A stretch of 64,000 nt of DNA, taken from Lachnospiraceae bacterium. Its GTDB lineage: Bacteria > Bacillota > Clostridia > Lachnospirales > Lachnospiraceae. A program made the position numbers and the translations under genes. The notes beneath the pieces were generated by a model that saw only the letters and a program-made list of their open reading frames with translations, ran no database searches and was not told the DNA's origin. The DNA is taken from contig JAQVHQ010000008.1 of NCBI GenBank assembly GCA_028696165.1, positions 24,981 to 88,980 on the forward strand. The letters are read 5' to 3'. Of this stretch, positions 1-8,046 are shown one piece after another. Numbering within the stretch: position 1 is the stretch's first letter; every line of letters begins with the position of its first letter.

Positions 1-420
1 GTCCTTTCCAGAGTAGAGTTTTCCTGCGTGGTTTTAGATGATCGGGAGGAATTTGCATCTGAGGAATTATTTCCTACAGCCAGTAAGGTGGTTGTATGTG
101 ATTTTAAAAAACTGGAAGAATCTGTGGATATTACTGCTAATGATTATGTAGTGATTATGACACGTGGACATCTGTGTGACTTTGATGCACAGGAGTTTTC
201 ACTGCGCAGGCATCCTTATTATGTGGGAGTTATGGGAAGCAGAAAGAAAATTGCTTTTGTGACGAAAAAGTTGTTGGAGACTGGTATACCGCTGGAAGAT
301 ATTCAGAGCTGCCATATGCCAATTGGAACGGATATTGGGGCAGAGACGCCGGATGAACTGGCGATTAGTGTTGCGGGAGAATTGATTGCTATGCGTGCGA
401 AGAAGAGAAAAGAGGCTTGA
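1..420 (+). CDS. XdhC/CoxI-family molybdoenzyme maturation protein, C-terminal part (5' end outside window)
   Basis: The reading frame is open from base 1, so the gene begins upstream of the window. The visible 139 codons match the C-terminal Rossmann-like domain of XdhC/CoxI proteins: a VLDDREEFA strand, then YYVGVMGSRKK, then the family signature PIGTDIGAETPDELAISVAGE near the end. XdhC proteins bind molybdenum cofactor, take part in its sulfuration or insertion and deliver it to xanthine-dehydrogenase-type hydroxylases. The stop codon lies 3 bp before moaC, so the two are almost certainly cotranscribed. The likely client is a molybdenum hydroxylase such as the one encoded at 21143-24790, but the operon's upstream part is not visible. 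Product family is confident; specific client is inferred. Confidence 0.88.
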   Translation, partial: VLSRVEFSCVVLDDREEFASEELFPTASKVVVCDFKKLEESVDITANDYVVIMTRGHLCDFDAQEFSLRRHPYYVGVMGSRKKIAFVTKKLLETGIPLEDIQSCHMPIGTDIGAETPDELAISVAGELIAMRAKKRKEA

Positions 421-423
421 TTT

Positions 424-909
424 ATGGGAGATGAATTAAAGAAGCTGACTCATTTTGATGGGGCAGGTAATGCGATTATGGTTGATGTGGGGGATAAGAA
501 GGTTACACGCAGGGAGGCTGTAGCTACTGGAAATATCCGGGTGAGCAAAGAGGTGTTGGAGGCTGTGGTGAATGGAACTTCTAAGAAGGGGGATGTTCTT
601 GGAGTTGCCAGAGTTGCGGGGATTATGGCGGTGAAGCAGACTTCGAATCTGATTCCTATGTGTCATACGCTTTTGATTGAGAAGTGCAGTGTGGATTTTG
701 AAATTGAGGAAGAGAGACTTGAGATTTGCGTGTTTTGCAGAGTGATGATTGACGGGAAGACTGGGGTGGAGATGGAAGCTCTGACTGGGGTTAGTGTTGC
801 TTTGCTGACGATTTATGATATGTGTAAGGCGATTGATAAGAGGATGGAAATTGGCGGGGTGCACCTTGTGGAGAAACACGGGGGGAAGAGTGGGGATTTT
901 GTTTATTAG
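424..909 (+). CDS. moaC: MoaC, cyclic pyranopterin monophosphate synthase
   Basis: MoaC acts with MoaA in the first step of molybdenum cofactor synthesis, converting 3',8-cyclo-GTP to cyclic pyranopterin monophosphate in the cytosol. The 161-residue protein is full length for the family and keeps its hallmarks: LTHFD at the start, [72 protein letters not shown] and the terminal GGKSG. It follows the XdhC-family gene by 3 bp. Toward its 3' end the gene becomes unusually rich in G and T on the plus strand, part of a compositional gradient that peaks in the intergenic region after it. A giant palindrome begins 11 bp after the stop codon. Confidence 0.96.
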   Translation: MGDELKKLTHFDGAGNAIMVDVGDKKVTRREAVATGNIRVSKEVLEAVVNGTSKKGDVLGVARVAGIMAVKQTSNLIPMCHTLLIEKCSVDFEIEEERLEICVFCRVMIDGKTGVEMEALTGVSVALLTIYDMCKAIDKRMEIGGVHLVEKHGGKSGDFVY

Positions 910-920
910 GATGGTGGGAC

Positions 921-1231
921 GGCACAAAAAGCAATCGCCATCCCACACCAGCTCGGCCCTGTGCAGACACCAGCGCACAAAAGAAAGCTTCGGGCACTAA
1001 GTTCTACTAGAATAAATAGCAGCCAGGAATGTTGAACCAACCACATTCGATGTATTTTCTGATGAAAATCCATCTCAAGTGGTTTTGAAATTGGGTTTTG
1101 TGAACCCAATTTCATCAACTTTCCTGGCTGCTATTTATTCAAGTAGAACTAAGTGCCCTGCGTAATTTCTTTTGTGCGCTGGTGTCTGCACAGGGCCGGG
1201 CTGGTGTGGGATGGCGATTGCTTTTTGCGCC
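921..1231. repeat. Giant branched palindrome with two internal hairpins
   Basis: Two arms of about 115 bp (921-1035 and 1115-1231) are imperfect reverse complements over almost their whole length. Shared blocks include AAAAAGCAATCGCCATCCCA, GCAGACACCAGCGCACAAAA and GAATAAATAGCAGCCAGGAA. The 79-bp centre is itself two stems: hairpin A at 1039-1084 (AACCAC/GTGGTT outside, GATG-ATTTTC/GAAAAT-CATC inside) and hairpin B at 1087-1113 (GAAATTGGGTT/AACCCAATTTC, 11 bp perfect). As RNA or extruded DNA this is a Y-shaped three-way structure. There is no coding potential or U-tract, and no transposase is nearby. It could be a nonautonomous mobile element, a 3'-end stabiliser or terminator of the moa operon, or a replication-linked structure. 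Confidence 0.85.
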
Positions 1232-1321
1232 TGGGTGTTGGAGACGGGAGGCGATGAGGAAGGGCTGGATTTGTGGGTGGTGGTCAGGCCGCCCTCATGG
1301 AGGCGCTGCGCTGTCCATGAG

Positions 1322-1415
1322 GGCTACGGTGAGTGGGGCGGGTGGCTACGGTGAGTGGGGCGGGTGGTTGCGGTGGGTGGTTGCGGTGGGTGGTTGCGGT
1401 GGGTGGTTGTGGTGA
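1322..1415. repeat. G-rich tandem repeats (2 x 22 bp, then 4 x 13 bp)
   Basis: Two exact 22-bp units beginning GGCTACGGTGAG (1322-1343, 1344-1365) run into four 13-bp units of GTGGTTGCGGTGG (1364-1376, 1377-1389, 1390-1402, and a variant at 1403-1415). The plus strand here is almost free of A and C. Regular GG and GGG runs separated by short loops could support a two-tier G-quadruplex on the plus strand. No open frame is favoured. The block lies between the giant palindrome and the 3' end of the convergent epimerase gene. Confidence 0.85.
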
Positions 1416-1466
1416 GTGGGGTGAGTGGGTGTTGTGGCGTAATGGGGGATATGTATGATATAAAGG

Positions 1467-2345
1467 TTAGTGGATTGTTATTTTGTAGTTGGTTTTGAAG
1501 GTGGCGTTTGGGTCTAGGTAGTTGTTGTATTCGCGGGTTTCTAGGGTTCCGTCGAAGTCGGCTTTGTCGCTGCGGCCGTACCAGGGTTCGATGCAGACGA
1601 AGGGGGCGTGTTTTCCTGTTGGGGACCAGATTCCAAAGAGTGGGGCGTTGAAGTCTACGGTGAGGTAGGGGGTCTTGTCTTTGGAGTGCAGGGTTACGCT
1701 TTGGGTTTGGTGGTGTTCGAAGATTAGGGCGTCTTCGTCGAAGAGGGTTTCGGTGATTTTCAGGATTCCGTCTTCGGTTTGGAAGGTTTTGGTGGTGGGG
1801 CTTAGGAGTCCTTTTTCGTTCAGAATTCCTGAGGTTAGGGGCTCTGGTGTGTGGAAGTTTAGATAGCAGTCGGTTTGCTGTTCGTCTTTGTTGAGTGGAC
1901 ATAGGAAAGCCGGGTGTCCGCCGATGGAGAAGTGCAGCGTTTTCTCGTCTGTATTTGTGACTTTCCAGAGGACGGTCAGCATGTTGTCTTTTAGTTCGTA
2001 TCCCAGGTCTAATTGGAAGTTGAAGGGATAGATTTTTAGTGTTTCTTCATTTTGATTTAGTCTAAACCAGATGGTGTCTTCGTCTTCTTCTAAGTAGGTG
2101 AATTCCTGATCTCTGGCGAAGCCGTGTTGGGACATGGGATAGAGTTTTCCGTTGTAGGCGTAGCGTTTGTCGGTGAAGTTTCCTACCAGTGGAAACAGGA
2201 TGGGGGAGGTTCTACCCCAGTAGGAGGGGTCGGCCTGCCACATGTATTCCTGATTTGTGGCTTTTTTAATGATTGATTTTAATTCTGCTCCGGCGGTGGA
2301 TATGGTTATTTTTAAAGTTTCATTTTCTAGAATATGCAGACTCAT
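1467..2345 (-). CDS. Aldose 1-epimerase family protein (LacX/GalM-like)
   Basis: Aldose 1-epimerases interconvert alpha and beta anomers of free sugars in the cytosol. This 292-residue protein has the usual length for the LacX/YeaD-like branch. Motifs seen are SPILFPLVGN near residue 50, the catalytic-type QHGFARD at about 73-79, GGHPAF at about 142-147 and CIEPWYGRSD at about 251-260, which carries the probable catalytic glutamate. An AGGAGG ribosome-binding site lies 9 bp before the ATG. It is a lone minus-strand gene facing the palindrome region. Its coding strand is unusually rich in A and C, the mirror of the G+T bias of the plus strand. The exact sugar is unknown. Confidence 0.88.
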   Translation of the reverse strand: MSLHILENETLKITISTAGAELKSIIKKATNQEYMWQADPSYWGRTSPILFPLVGNFTDKRYAYNGKLYPMSQHGFARDQEFTYLEEDEDTIWFRLNQNEETLKIYPFNFQLDLGYELKDNMLTVLWKVTNTDEKTLHFSIGGHPAFLCPLNKDEQQTDCYLNFHTPEPLTSGILNEKGLLSPTTKTFQTEDGILKITETLFDEDALIFEHHQTQSVTLHSKDKTPYLTVDFNAPLFGIWSPTGKHAPFVCIEPWYGRSDKADFDGTLETREYNNYLDPNATFKTNYKITIH

Positions 2346-2541
2346 TTTGGGGTCCCTCCTGTTTTTTATTATTGTATTTAGTATAGCATGTTCGTAGATA
2401 TATGAAAATTAGAATTCTTCAAATTAGTAAAATGATGAGGCACCATCGTTCCTTTGGAACTGTGCTGAAGAGATTCAGTGAATTGGTAGAGGAATATTTT
2501 TCGTATAATTTTAAAATAATCAAAAAGAGGTTACGTAAGCA

Positions 2542-2585
2542 TTGACAAAATACATATACTGTATATAATAATATATATACAGTAT
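2542..2585 (+). promoter_or_regulatory. Promoter with overlapping YtrA-type palindromic operator
   Basis: A -35 TTGACA (2542-2547) and -10 TATAAT (2564-2569) are separated by 16 bp. A palindrome with arms ATACTGTATATA (2556-2567) and TATATACAGTAT (2574-2585) covers the -10 region. This is the expected layout for autorepression by the downstream YtrA-like GntR regulator. Confidence 0.8.
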
Positions 2586-2604
2586 ATACAGAAATAACAA
2601 TGAA

Positions 2605-2991
2605 ATGGAGATTCATATGAAGATAGTTATTTCAAATCATTCGGAATTACCAATTTATGCGCAGGTGAAAGAACAGATTAAAGAGCAGATTATGACTGGT
2701 GTGATTTTGGAGGGAACGAAGCTTCCTTCTATCAGGCAGTTGGCTAAGGACTTAAAAATCAGTGTGATTACCATTACCCGGGCGTACAGTGAACTGGAAA
2801 GCGAGGGGTATATTGCTACCATGCAGGGGAAAGGAAGTGTGGTGCTTGGAAGGGACAATGATTTGCTGCGTGAACAATATCTCAGGCGAATTGAAGAGGC
2901 TTTGGAGACGGCCATTGAGACCGCCAGATTTTTAAAGTTGAGTAATGAAGAGTTGATTGATATGTTAGGAAATTTAATAGATGATGAGTAG
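2605..2991 (+). CDS. GntR-family transcriptional regulator, YtrA subfamily
   Basis: This 128-residue protein has an N-terminal winged helix (about residues 10-80: PIYAQVKEQIKEQI, then LPSIRQLAKDLKIS and TITRAYSELESEGYI) and a short C-terminal helical tail, the architecture of the YtrA branch, which lacks a large effector domain. Such regulators usually repress an adjoining ABC transporter operon and respond to cell-envelope stress. The gene follows a promoter overlapped by a palindrome and precedes an ABC ATPase and permease. The start used is the ATG at 2605; the ATG at 2617 (MKIVIS) is also possible. Confidence 0.9.
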   Translation: MEIHMKIVISNHSELPIYAQVKEQIKEQIMTGVILEGTKLPSIRQLAKDLKISVITITRAYSELESEGYIATMQGKGSVVLGRDNDLLREQYLRRIEEALETAIETARFLKLSNEELIDMLGNLIDDE

Positions 2992-2994
2992 TGT

Positions 2995-3090
2995 GACAGA
3001 TGAAATGATTTGTCGAGATGAGATGATTTTCTGAGGTGGAGTAAATTTTGCCGGGATAAAATGATTTATTTAGAGAAAATAGTTCATTGA
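2995..3090 (+). repeat. Degenerate 19-bp tandem repeat between regulator and ABC genes
   Basis: About five units of 18-19 bp with a core like GATGARATGATTT follow each other between the regulator stop codon and the ABC ATPase gene (for example from 2995, 3014, 3033, 3052 and 3071). They are divergent and contain no good reading frame. Function is unknown; they may affect the leader of the ABC genes. Confidence 0.5.
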
Positions 3091-3126
3091 GTTGATTTTG
3101 CAGATGTGGGAATGGAGGAAGTGTTT

Positions 3127-4005
3127 ATGGGTGATTACGCATTAGAGGTGACGAATCTGACGAAGAAGTTTTCGGATTTCACACTGGACGATATTAGTTT
3201 CAAACTGCCAAAAGGATATATTATGGGATTTGTAGGCAGAAACGGGGCGGGAAAAACGACGACTATTAATTTGATTACAAGTCTGTATCATAAAGACGCG
3301 GGCGAGGTGCGGATTGATGGGAACCGGGCGGAAGATGATAAGGTACTTTATAAGGAAAGCATCGGATATATTGGAGATGAATCTTATTTTCATGAGGCAT
3401 TTAAAATTAAGGATATTGTGTCTATTCAAAAGGATTTCTACCCTACATTTCGTGAAGCGCAGTATATGCAGTATATTGAGCAATGGGAGCTGCCAACGGA
3501 TAAGAAAATAGGTGAATTTTCTAAAGGCATGAAAGTTAAATTGATGTTTGCCGGAGTGCTTGCCAGGGACACCAGGATTTTGCTGTTGGACGAAGCGACT
3601 AGCGGGTTAGATCCGATTACAAGAGATGAAGTTTTAGTGATGCTGCAGAAATATATAGAGGATGGAGAACGCAGCGTGCTCTTTTCTACACATATATTGG
3701 AAGATCTGGAGAAGATTGCAGATTATGTATTTTTTATCGAGAAGGGCGGGGAAGTGTTCTGTGATTATAAAGACCAGATTATGGAAGCTTACCGCATGGT
3801 AAAGGGTGGAACAGATGAATTAACATCAGAGTTAGAGAAAGAAATTATCGGATTGCAAAAAAGCAGTGTTGGATTTCAAGGGATTGTCAGCAGAGAGGTT
3901 GGAGATACAATTGGGGATAAATTTCTGGTGGAGCAGCCTGCAATTAATGATATTATCGTAGCTTTTCAAAAAAATATGGGAGGAAATCATACATGGGTGC
4001 AATAA
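3127..4005 (+). CDS. ABC transporter ATP-binding protein (YtrB-like)
   Basis: This is the cytosolic nucleotide-binding subunit of an ABC-2-type exporter. Walker A is GRNGAGKTT near residue 38, the signature is the degenerate FSKGMKVKLM, Walker B is ILLLDEATSGLDP and the switch histidine lies in STHILEDLEKIAD. The ATG at 3127 is chosen because GGAGGAAG stands 6 bp upstream; an upstream in-frame ATG at 3106 has no such site. Length is 292 residues, with about 80 C-terminal residues after the ATPase core. It overlaps the permease gene by 13 bp, and the pair is probably controlled by the YtrA-like regulator upstream. The exported substrate, perhaps an antimicrobial peptide or lipid, cannot be read from sequence. 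Confidence 0.93.
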   Translation: MGDYALEVTNLTKKFSDFTLDDISFKLPKGYIMGFVGRNGAGKTTTINLITSLYHKDAGEVRIDGNRAEDDKVLYKESIGYIGDESYFHEAFKIKDIVSIQKDFYPTFREAQYMQYIEQWELPTDKKIGEFSKGMKVKLMFAGVLARDTRILLLDEATSGLDPITRDEVLVMLQKYIEDGERSVLFSTHILEDLEKIADYVFFIEKGGEVFCDYKDQIMEAYRMVKGGTDELTSELEKEIIGLQKSSVGFQGIVSREVGDTIGDKFLVEQPAINDIIVAFQKNMGGNHTWVQ

Positions 4006-4661
4006 AATATATGAAGATAGATTTAAGATTTCTGAAGGTTCAGAAGGTTGTGCTGATTCTATTTCCTATTCTTGCTGTATTTATGGAGGCATTTGGGAAG
4101 ATGGACTTTGCATTTGTATTTGGATACCTTTGTTTTGGGGCTATTATTATTGCTCCAACAGCATTTATGTATGAGCAAAAGGGATCTGATTTGTTTATAG
4201 CCATGCTACCGGGCAAACTTAAGGATAGGGTATGGGGAAGATTTTTGAATTTGATAATATTAATGTTGGGTGCTTTTCTTTGCGCTATGATATCACATTT
4301 TATTGCAGAAGGTTTTTCTTTTTCAATTAGTGGAATGGAAGCAGTATTTATGCTTGCGGCGTTCTGCATAAGCATTATGATTGGCAGTATACAGATGCTG
4401 GTGTTTTACAAAGTCGGGCGGGAAAAGAGCCAGCAGTGGCTTGCTATGTTTCGACTGATTCCAGGATTTGTTGTGTTCTTTGGAATTACCTATGCCAGTG
4501 ATGCACTGATCAAAGAACCGGATTTGCTGAAGAATCTAGTGGGGATTTTGCAGCGACAGGCGGTGATGCTGGGAGGATTACTGGTGGTGATTTGTATTGC
4601 AGTTTTACTGGTGTGTGAGATGCTGTCGGTAAAAATTTGCAGTAAAAAGGATGGGTATTGA
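3993..4661 (+). CDS. ABC-2 type transporter permease
   Basis: This 222-residue integral membrane protein has about six hydrophobic segments (for example VVLILFPILAVFMEAF, FGYLCFGAIIIAPTAFM, LIILMLGAFLCAMISHF, AVFMLAAFCISIMIGSI and VMLGGLLVVICIAVLLV). It matches the ABC-2 permeases paired with YtrB-like ATPases. The start overlaps the end of the ATPase gene, which suggests translational coupling. A strong hairpin terminator follows at 4688. Substrate unknown. Confidence 0.82.
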   Translation: MGAIKYMKIDLRFLKVQKVVLILFPILAVFMEAFGKMDFAFVFGYLCFGAIIIAPTAFMYEQKGSDLFIAMLPGKLKDRVWGRFLNLIILMLGAFLCAMISHFIAEGFSFSISGMEAVFMLAAFCISIMIGSIQMLVFYKVGREKSQQWLAMFRLIPGFVVFFGITYASDALIKEPDLLKNLVGILQRQAVMLGGLLVVICIAVLLVCEMLSVKICSKKDGY

Positions 4662-4687
4662 TCGATTATATTAAATATAGGGGAGAT

Positions 4688-4721
4688 ACAGCAGCTGTGC
4701 TTAGTGCAGCTGCTGTTTTTA
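4688..4721 (+). terminator. Rho-independent terminator after the ABC operon
   Basis: The stem CAGCAGCTG/CAGCTGCTG (4689-4697, 4707-4715) is followed by TTTTT. Confidence 0.85.
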
Positions 4722-4751
4722 GGCTGCCATGCATGCGTAAAGGATAAAACA

Positions 4752-4779
4752 TTGCAATGACGCAGTGAAATGGTATAAT
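4752..4779 (+). promoter_or_regulatory. Probable promoter for the Nudix gene cluster
   Basis: TTGCAA (4752-4757) and TATAAT (4774-4779) are separated by 16 bp, 38 bp before the Nudix start codon. Confidence 0.6.
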
Positions 4780-4817
4780 AGAAAGAACTTAAGAAGGATA
4801 CAAGAGGTGAGAGATAG

Positions 4818-5375
4818 ATGGAAATATTAGATGTAGTTGATAAATATGGAGTACCTACAGGTGAAACTGTGGACCGTAGTGTGGCGCATCAGAAAGGAAT
4901 CCGCCATAGGACTTCACATGTATGGCTGTTTCGAAGACGGAATGGTGTGTTAGAGGTGTTGCTCCAGAAACGCAGCCTCAATAAGGATTCTTTCCCGGGG
5001 TGTTTTGATATATCTACTGCGGGACATATTCCTGCTGGAGATGATTTTATTCCGTCGGCAATTCGAGAGGCAAGAGAAGAACTGGGAGTTACACTTTACG
5101 AGAATGAATTTATTTATTGTGGTCAGAGATGTTTTGAATTTCAGGAGAATTTCCATGGCAAACTCTTTCGTGACTGTCAGGTGAGTAATGTGTATGCAGT
5201 TTTTAAAAATCTGGAGGCAGCTGATTTTCAGATTCAGAAGGAGGAGCTGGAGGCAGTGATTTGGATGGATTTTGAAGAATGCAAGAAGGCAGTTGCAGAA
5301 AATCATATTCCTAATTGTATATGGATGGAAGAATTGGATATGCTGGATGATACATTGAAAAATAAAATAGTGTGA
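4818..5375 (+). CDS. Nudix hydrolase (isopentenyl-diphosphate isomerase-like/YfcD group)
   Basis: Nudix enzymes hydrolyse nucleoside-diphosphate-linked or related substrates, using a metal held by the Nudix box. The box lies around residues 70-92, GHIPAGDDFIPSAIREAREELG, written here as pattern G-x5-D-x7-REAREELGV, in which the usual first glutamate is aspartate. The N-terminal MEILDVVDKYG and the HVWLFRR segment are typical of the YfcD/IDI-like group, whose substrate is unsettled. Length, 185 residues, is normal. It begins a run of plus-strand genes to 9459 with short gaps. Function beyond phosphohydrolase is not assigned. Confidence 0.85.
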   Translation: MEILDVVDKYGVPTGETVDRSVAHQKGIRHRTSHVWLFRRRNGVLEVLLQKRSLNKDSFPGCFDISTAGHIPAGDDFIPSAIREAREELGVTLYENEFIYCGQRCFEFQENFHGKLFRDCQVSNVYAVFKNLEAADFQIQKEELEAVIWMDFEECKKAVAENHIPNCIWMEELDMLDDTLKNKIV

Positions 5376-5417
5376 GGACATCAGAGAAAGAGAGGCAGAT
5401 ATTTTATGGAGCGAATT

Positions 5418-5882
5418 ATGAGAAAAGTGGAGGATTCACAGGTTGAAACTATACACATGGTACGGCCAAATCATCTGAACAGTGCCGGTAGATTGTTCGG
5501 GGGAATGCTTATGCAATGGATTGATGAAGTGGCAGGATTAGTGGCAAAGCGCCACGCAAGGATGAATGTTATCACAGCTTCAGTAGATAATCTGAAGTTT
5601 CTGCAGGGTGCATATGTGGGAAATACAGTTGTGATTATTGGCAAAGTTACTTATGTAGGCAGAACCTCCATGGAAGTCAGAGTGGATACTTATGTGGAAG
5701 ATGAGGAATGTATGAGACATGTGATTAATCGTGCTTATTTTACCATGGTTGGTCTGGATGCGAATGACAAACCACAGGAAATTCCGGGGCTGATTGTTGA
5801 TGGCGTATCTCAGCAGGCGGAGTGGGAAAGAGCTAAGAAGAGACGCCAGATACGCCTTACGAGAAATGAAGAAGGATTCTAG
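5418..5882 (+). CDS. Acyl-CoA thioesterase, hotdog fold (YkhA/YciA-like)
   Basis: The protein should hydrolyse acyl-CoA thioesters in the cytosol. Visible hotdog features are RPNHLNSAGRLFGGMLMQWIDEVAG, given as positions about 17-41 with key residues Asn-x-x-GRLFGG and Asp, and the following TASVDNLKFLQ strand and VGRTSMEV. Length, about 154 residues, fits single-domain YkhA proteins. The ATG at 5418 is preferred because GGAG lies 6 bp upstream and homologues begin near this residue; an in-frame ATG at 5406 is an alternative. It ends next to the DUF1275 gene, probably in one operon with the Nudix gene. Confidence 0.88.
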   Translation: MRKVEDSQVETIHMVRPNHLNSAGRLFGGMLMQWIDEVAGLVAKRHARMNVITASVDNLKFLQGAYVGNTVVIIGKVTYVGRTSMEVRVDTYVEDEECMRHVINRAYFTMVGLDANDKPQEIPGLIVDGVSQQAEWERAKKRRQIRLTRNEEGF

Positions 5883-5897
5883 TTGGAGGGACAAAAG

Positions 5898-6569
5898 ATG
5901 GAACGTGCACGACAGATGTCAGAATCCATAGAATTAGGGATTGTTCTTGCTCTTGCGGGTGGATTTATGGATGCTTATTCATATCTATGCAGAGATCATG
6001 TATTTGCCAATGCGCAAACGGGAAATCTGCTTCTTTTAGGAGTTAATCTGGCTGAAAAAAACTGGGATATTGCACTTCGCTATGCAAGCCCGGTGTGTGC
6101 CTTTGTGATTGGAATTGCCATTGCAGATATTATACGTTTGGAATTTAAACAGTTGTCGCTGGTTCATTGGAGACAGATTATTGTGCTGGGTGAAGCAATT
6201 GTTCTGGCTATAGTAAGCCAGATTCCGCTTACTCAGAATCTGCTGGCAAACAGCCTCTTATCTTTTGCCTGTGGGATGCAGGTAGAGACTTTTCGCAAGA
6301 TACGGGGCAATGGCATTGCCACTACGATGTGTATCGGCAATCTGCGAAGCGCCACACAGTATATGTGCGAATACTTTATACACCATAAGAGGATAAATTT
6401 AGAAAAAGGATTTCTTTATTATGGTATTATTGTATTTTTTGTGCTGGGAGCTATTATTGGAAATACTTTCATTAAATATCTGGGGCATTATGCAATAGCC
6501 GTGAATGCCGGTTTGCTTCTGCTTACCTTTATTATGATGTTTATTGATAAAGAAAAATCAACAGGATAA
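5898..6569 (+). CDS. YoaK/DUF1275 family membrane protein
   Basis: This 223-residue membrane protein carries the DUF1275 pattern GGFMDAYSYLCRDHVFANAQTGN near residues 20-42 (key residues GG-DA-Y and AQTGN) and six hydrophobic segments, including PVCAFVIGIAIADII, IIVLGEAIVLAIVSQI, LANSLLSFACGMQVETF and YGIIVFFVLGAIIGNTF. The family is of unknown function. The ATG at 5898 follows GGAGGG by 8 bp. It sits in a tight plus-strand series with the thioesterase and a DUF218 protein. Confidence 0.88.
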   Translation: MERARQMSESIELGIVLALAGGFMDAYSYLCRDHVFANAQTGNLLLLGVNLAEKNWDIALRYASPVCAFVIGIAIADIIRLEFKQLSLVHWRQIIVLGEAIVLAIVSQIPLTQNLLANSLLSFACGMQVETFRKIRGNGIATTMCIGNLRSATQYMCEYFIHHKRINLEKGFLYYGIIVFFVLGAIIGNTFIKYLGHYAIAVNAGLLLLTFIMMFIDKEKSTG

Positions 6570-6582
6570 TGCGAGGAAATAG

Positions 6583-8043
6583 ATGAGACGAAAGATTGGG
6601 TTCCTGACATTTTTATTTATAGTGCTCATGGCAGGAACATTTTTTTATGTTTATGAAAATGGAAATACTTTTTATGCATATATTAATGATCACAATGAAC
6701 TGGAAAAAAATGTATACGGAGAGACTGTTCAGATAGAGTACAGTCAGGATGGGATTGTAGAACTGATTAATACAGAGTATCTGGATAATAATGTGAAACT
6801 CACTTTCAAGGCGGCAGAACAGGGAGATACCTTAGTTACGGTCCAATACCGTTTGAAAGATCAGTCATCTGAGGATGCGGCATTTGTAGATGCCTCACGC
6901 TTTTATGAATTGCATGCAGGTCCATTATTAATTATCACAGAAGGAAAGTTTTTTGTGAATTTCAACGGATTTTATTATGTGGTTCTGGCTGGAGGAATCT
7001 GGTTTTTGGTACTGGGAATTGTATTGATAAGCGGTATCCGGAAGATGATTAAGGAAGCGCAGTTTACATATAAGCTAAATCATGCAGTGGGTATGCTGAT
7101 TATTTCACTCATGTTAGGAAGCGTATTGTGTATCAGCTATTATTACTACAAGATAAAACCATGGAATTATAGTTTGGGACTTTATCAGGTCTGTGAAGAA
7201 CTTCTTGCAGCCATAGAACAGATAGTGTATTATACAGCACCTGTGATTCTGCTTTTTGCGATTGCCATGGTAATCAGCAATCTTATACTGCTGATACGGG
7301 AAAAATTCCGGGCTACGAATATCCTTTGGTTGCTTTTGGGAATATTAACTGCTACAGTATCATTTTTTCTTATGGGGAATGGTATCTCTGATCTGGCAGG
7401 GCCACTTACAGGGAGAAAGGAAACTCTGTTGATAAATGTGGTGAATACAGTTTTTTTCTATCTGGAATGTATGCTGGCAGGAACTGCTTTTGGTACGGTC
7501 TTGGCAGCAAAACACAGACCTAAATATAATAAAAAGTTCATCCTTATTCCCGCATATGGATATGGCAAGGACGGGAAGCTGCATCCTTTACTCTACGATT
7601 GCGTGGATATGGCGATTACATTTTATCAGGAACAGCTAAAAAAGAAGGGAAGAAAGGCTGTATTTGTTGTATCAGGCAGAAAAAGTCCCAAGGGAATAAA
7701 TTTAGAAGAGAAGAACCGCAGTGGGGCTGAGGCAGTAAAATGCTGCCTCATAGAGAAAGACATTCCGCAGGAAGCTATTCTCATGGCGGATGGTGCTTCC
7801 ACTGTTTACGAAAATATGTGTATTTGTAAAACAATGATAGAAGCAAAAAATACGAAAGCTCGTGCGGTAGTTGTTTCTGGCAGTCATCAGGCGTATTTCG
7901 ATGGATTATCTGCAGGAAAAGCCGGATTAAGGGCAGAAGTTACCGGCTGCAAGTCAAGATGGTACTTCTGGCCAAATACATGGGCAAGAGCTCTGGTGGG
8001 GATGTTCTTTCACAACACAAAACAGAAGACAAAGGGGCAGTGA
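6583..8043 (+). CDS. Membrane protein with C-terminal DUF218/YdcF (SanA/ElyC-like) domain
   Basis: The 486-residue protein has an N-terminal membrane anchor, an extracytoplasmic segment to about residue 120, four or five further hydrophobic helices (about 130-310), and a C-terminal DUF218 domain from about 317 (FILIPAYGYGKDGKLHP, then VFVVSGRKSPKG, ILMADGASTVYENM and VVVSGSHQAYF). SanA/ElyC/YdcF proteins are linked to envelope or peptidoglycan-precursor metabolism, but biochemical roles are largely unsettled. It is 13 bp after the DUF1275 gene and 3 bp before the next membrane protein, so cotranscription is likely. Confidence 0.83.
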   Translation: MRRKIGFLTFLFIVLMAGTFFYVYENGNTFYAYINDHNELEKNVYGETVQIEYSQDGIVELINTEYLDNNVKLTFKAAEQGDTLVTVQYRLKDQSSEDAAFVDASRFYELHAGPLLIITEGKFFVNFNGFYYVVLAGGIWFLVLGIVLISGIRKMIKEAQFTYKLNHAVGMLIISLMLGSVLCISYYYYKIKPWNYSLGLYQVCEELLAAIEQIVYYTAPVILLFAIAMVISNLILLIREKFRATNILWLLLGILTATVSFFLMGNGISDLAGPLTGRKETLLINVVNTVFFYLECMLAGTAFGTVLAAKHRPKYNKKFILIPAYGYGKDGKLHPLLYDCVDMAITFYQEQLKKKGRKAVFVVSGRKSPKGINLEEKNRSGAEAVKCCLIEKDIPQEAILMADGASTVYENMCICKTMIEAKNTKARAVVVSGSHQAYFDGLSAGKAGLRAEVTGCKSRWYFWPNTWARALVGMFFHNTKQKTKGQ

Positions 8044-8046
8044 CAA

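Larger units (their letters stand above)
600..2300. other. G+T-biased island 1 (approximate limits)
   Basis: The plus strand is strongly enriched in G and T through the 3' part of moaC, the intergenic palindrome/repeat region and the oppositely oriented epimerase gene. Hand counts: 104 of 120 bases are G or T at 1321-1440, and 45 of 60 at 1501-1560 inside the minus-strand gene, compared with 31 of 60 at 10201-10260. Because genes of both orientations share the same strand bias, codon choice alone does not explain it. Limits are judged by eye. Confidence 0.65.

Noticed and set aside
436..978. Minus-strand frame overlapping moaC
   Set aside because: It is a shadow of moaC produced by the skewed G+T composition; its His/Asn/Ser/Leu-rich translation resembles no protein.
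921..1231. Insertion sequence
   Set aside because: No transposase frame lies between or beside the inverted arms, and the centre consists of two hairpins.
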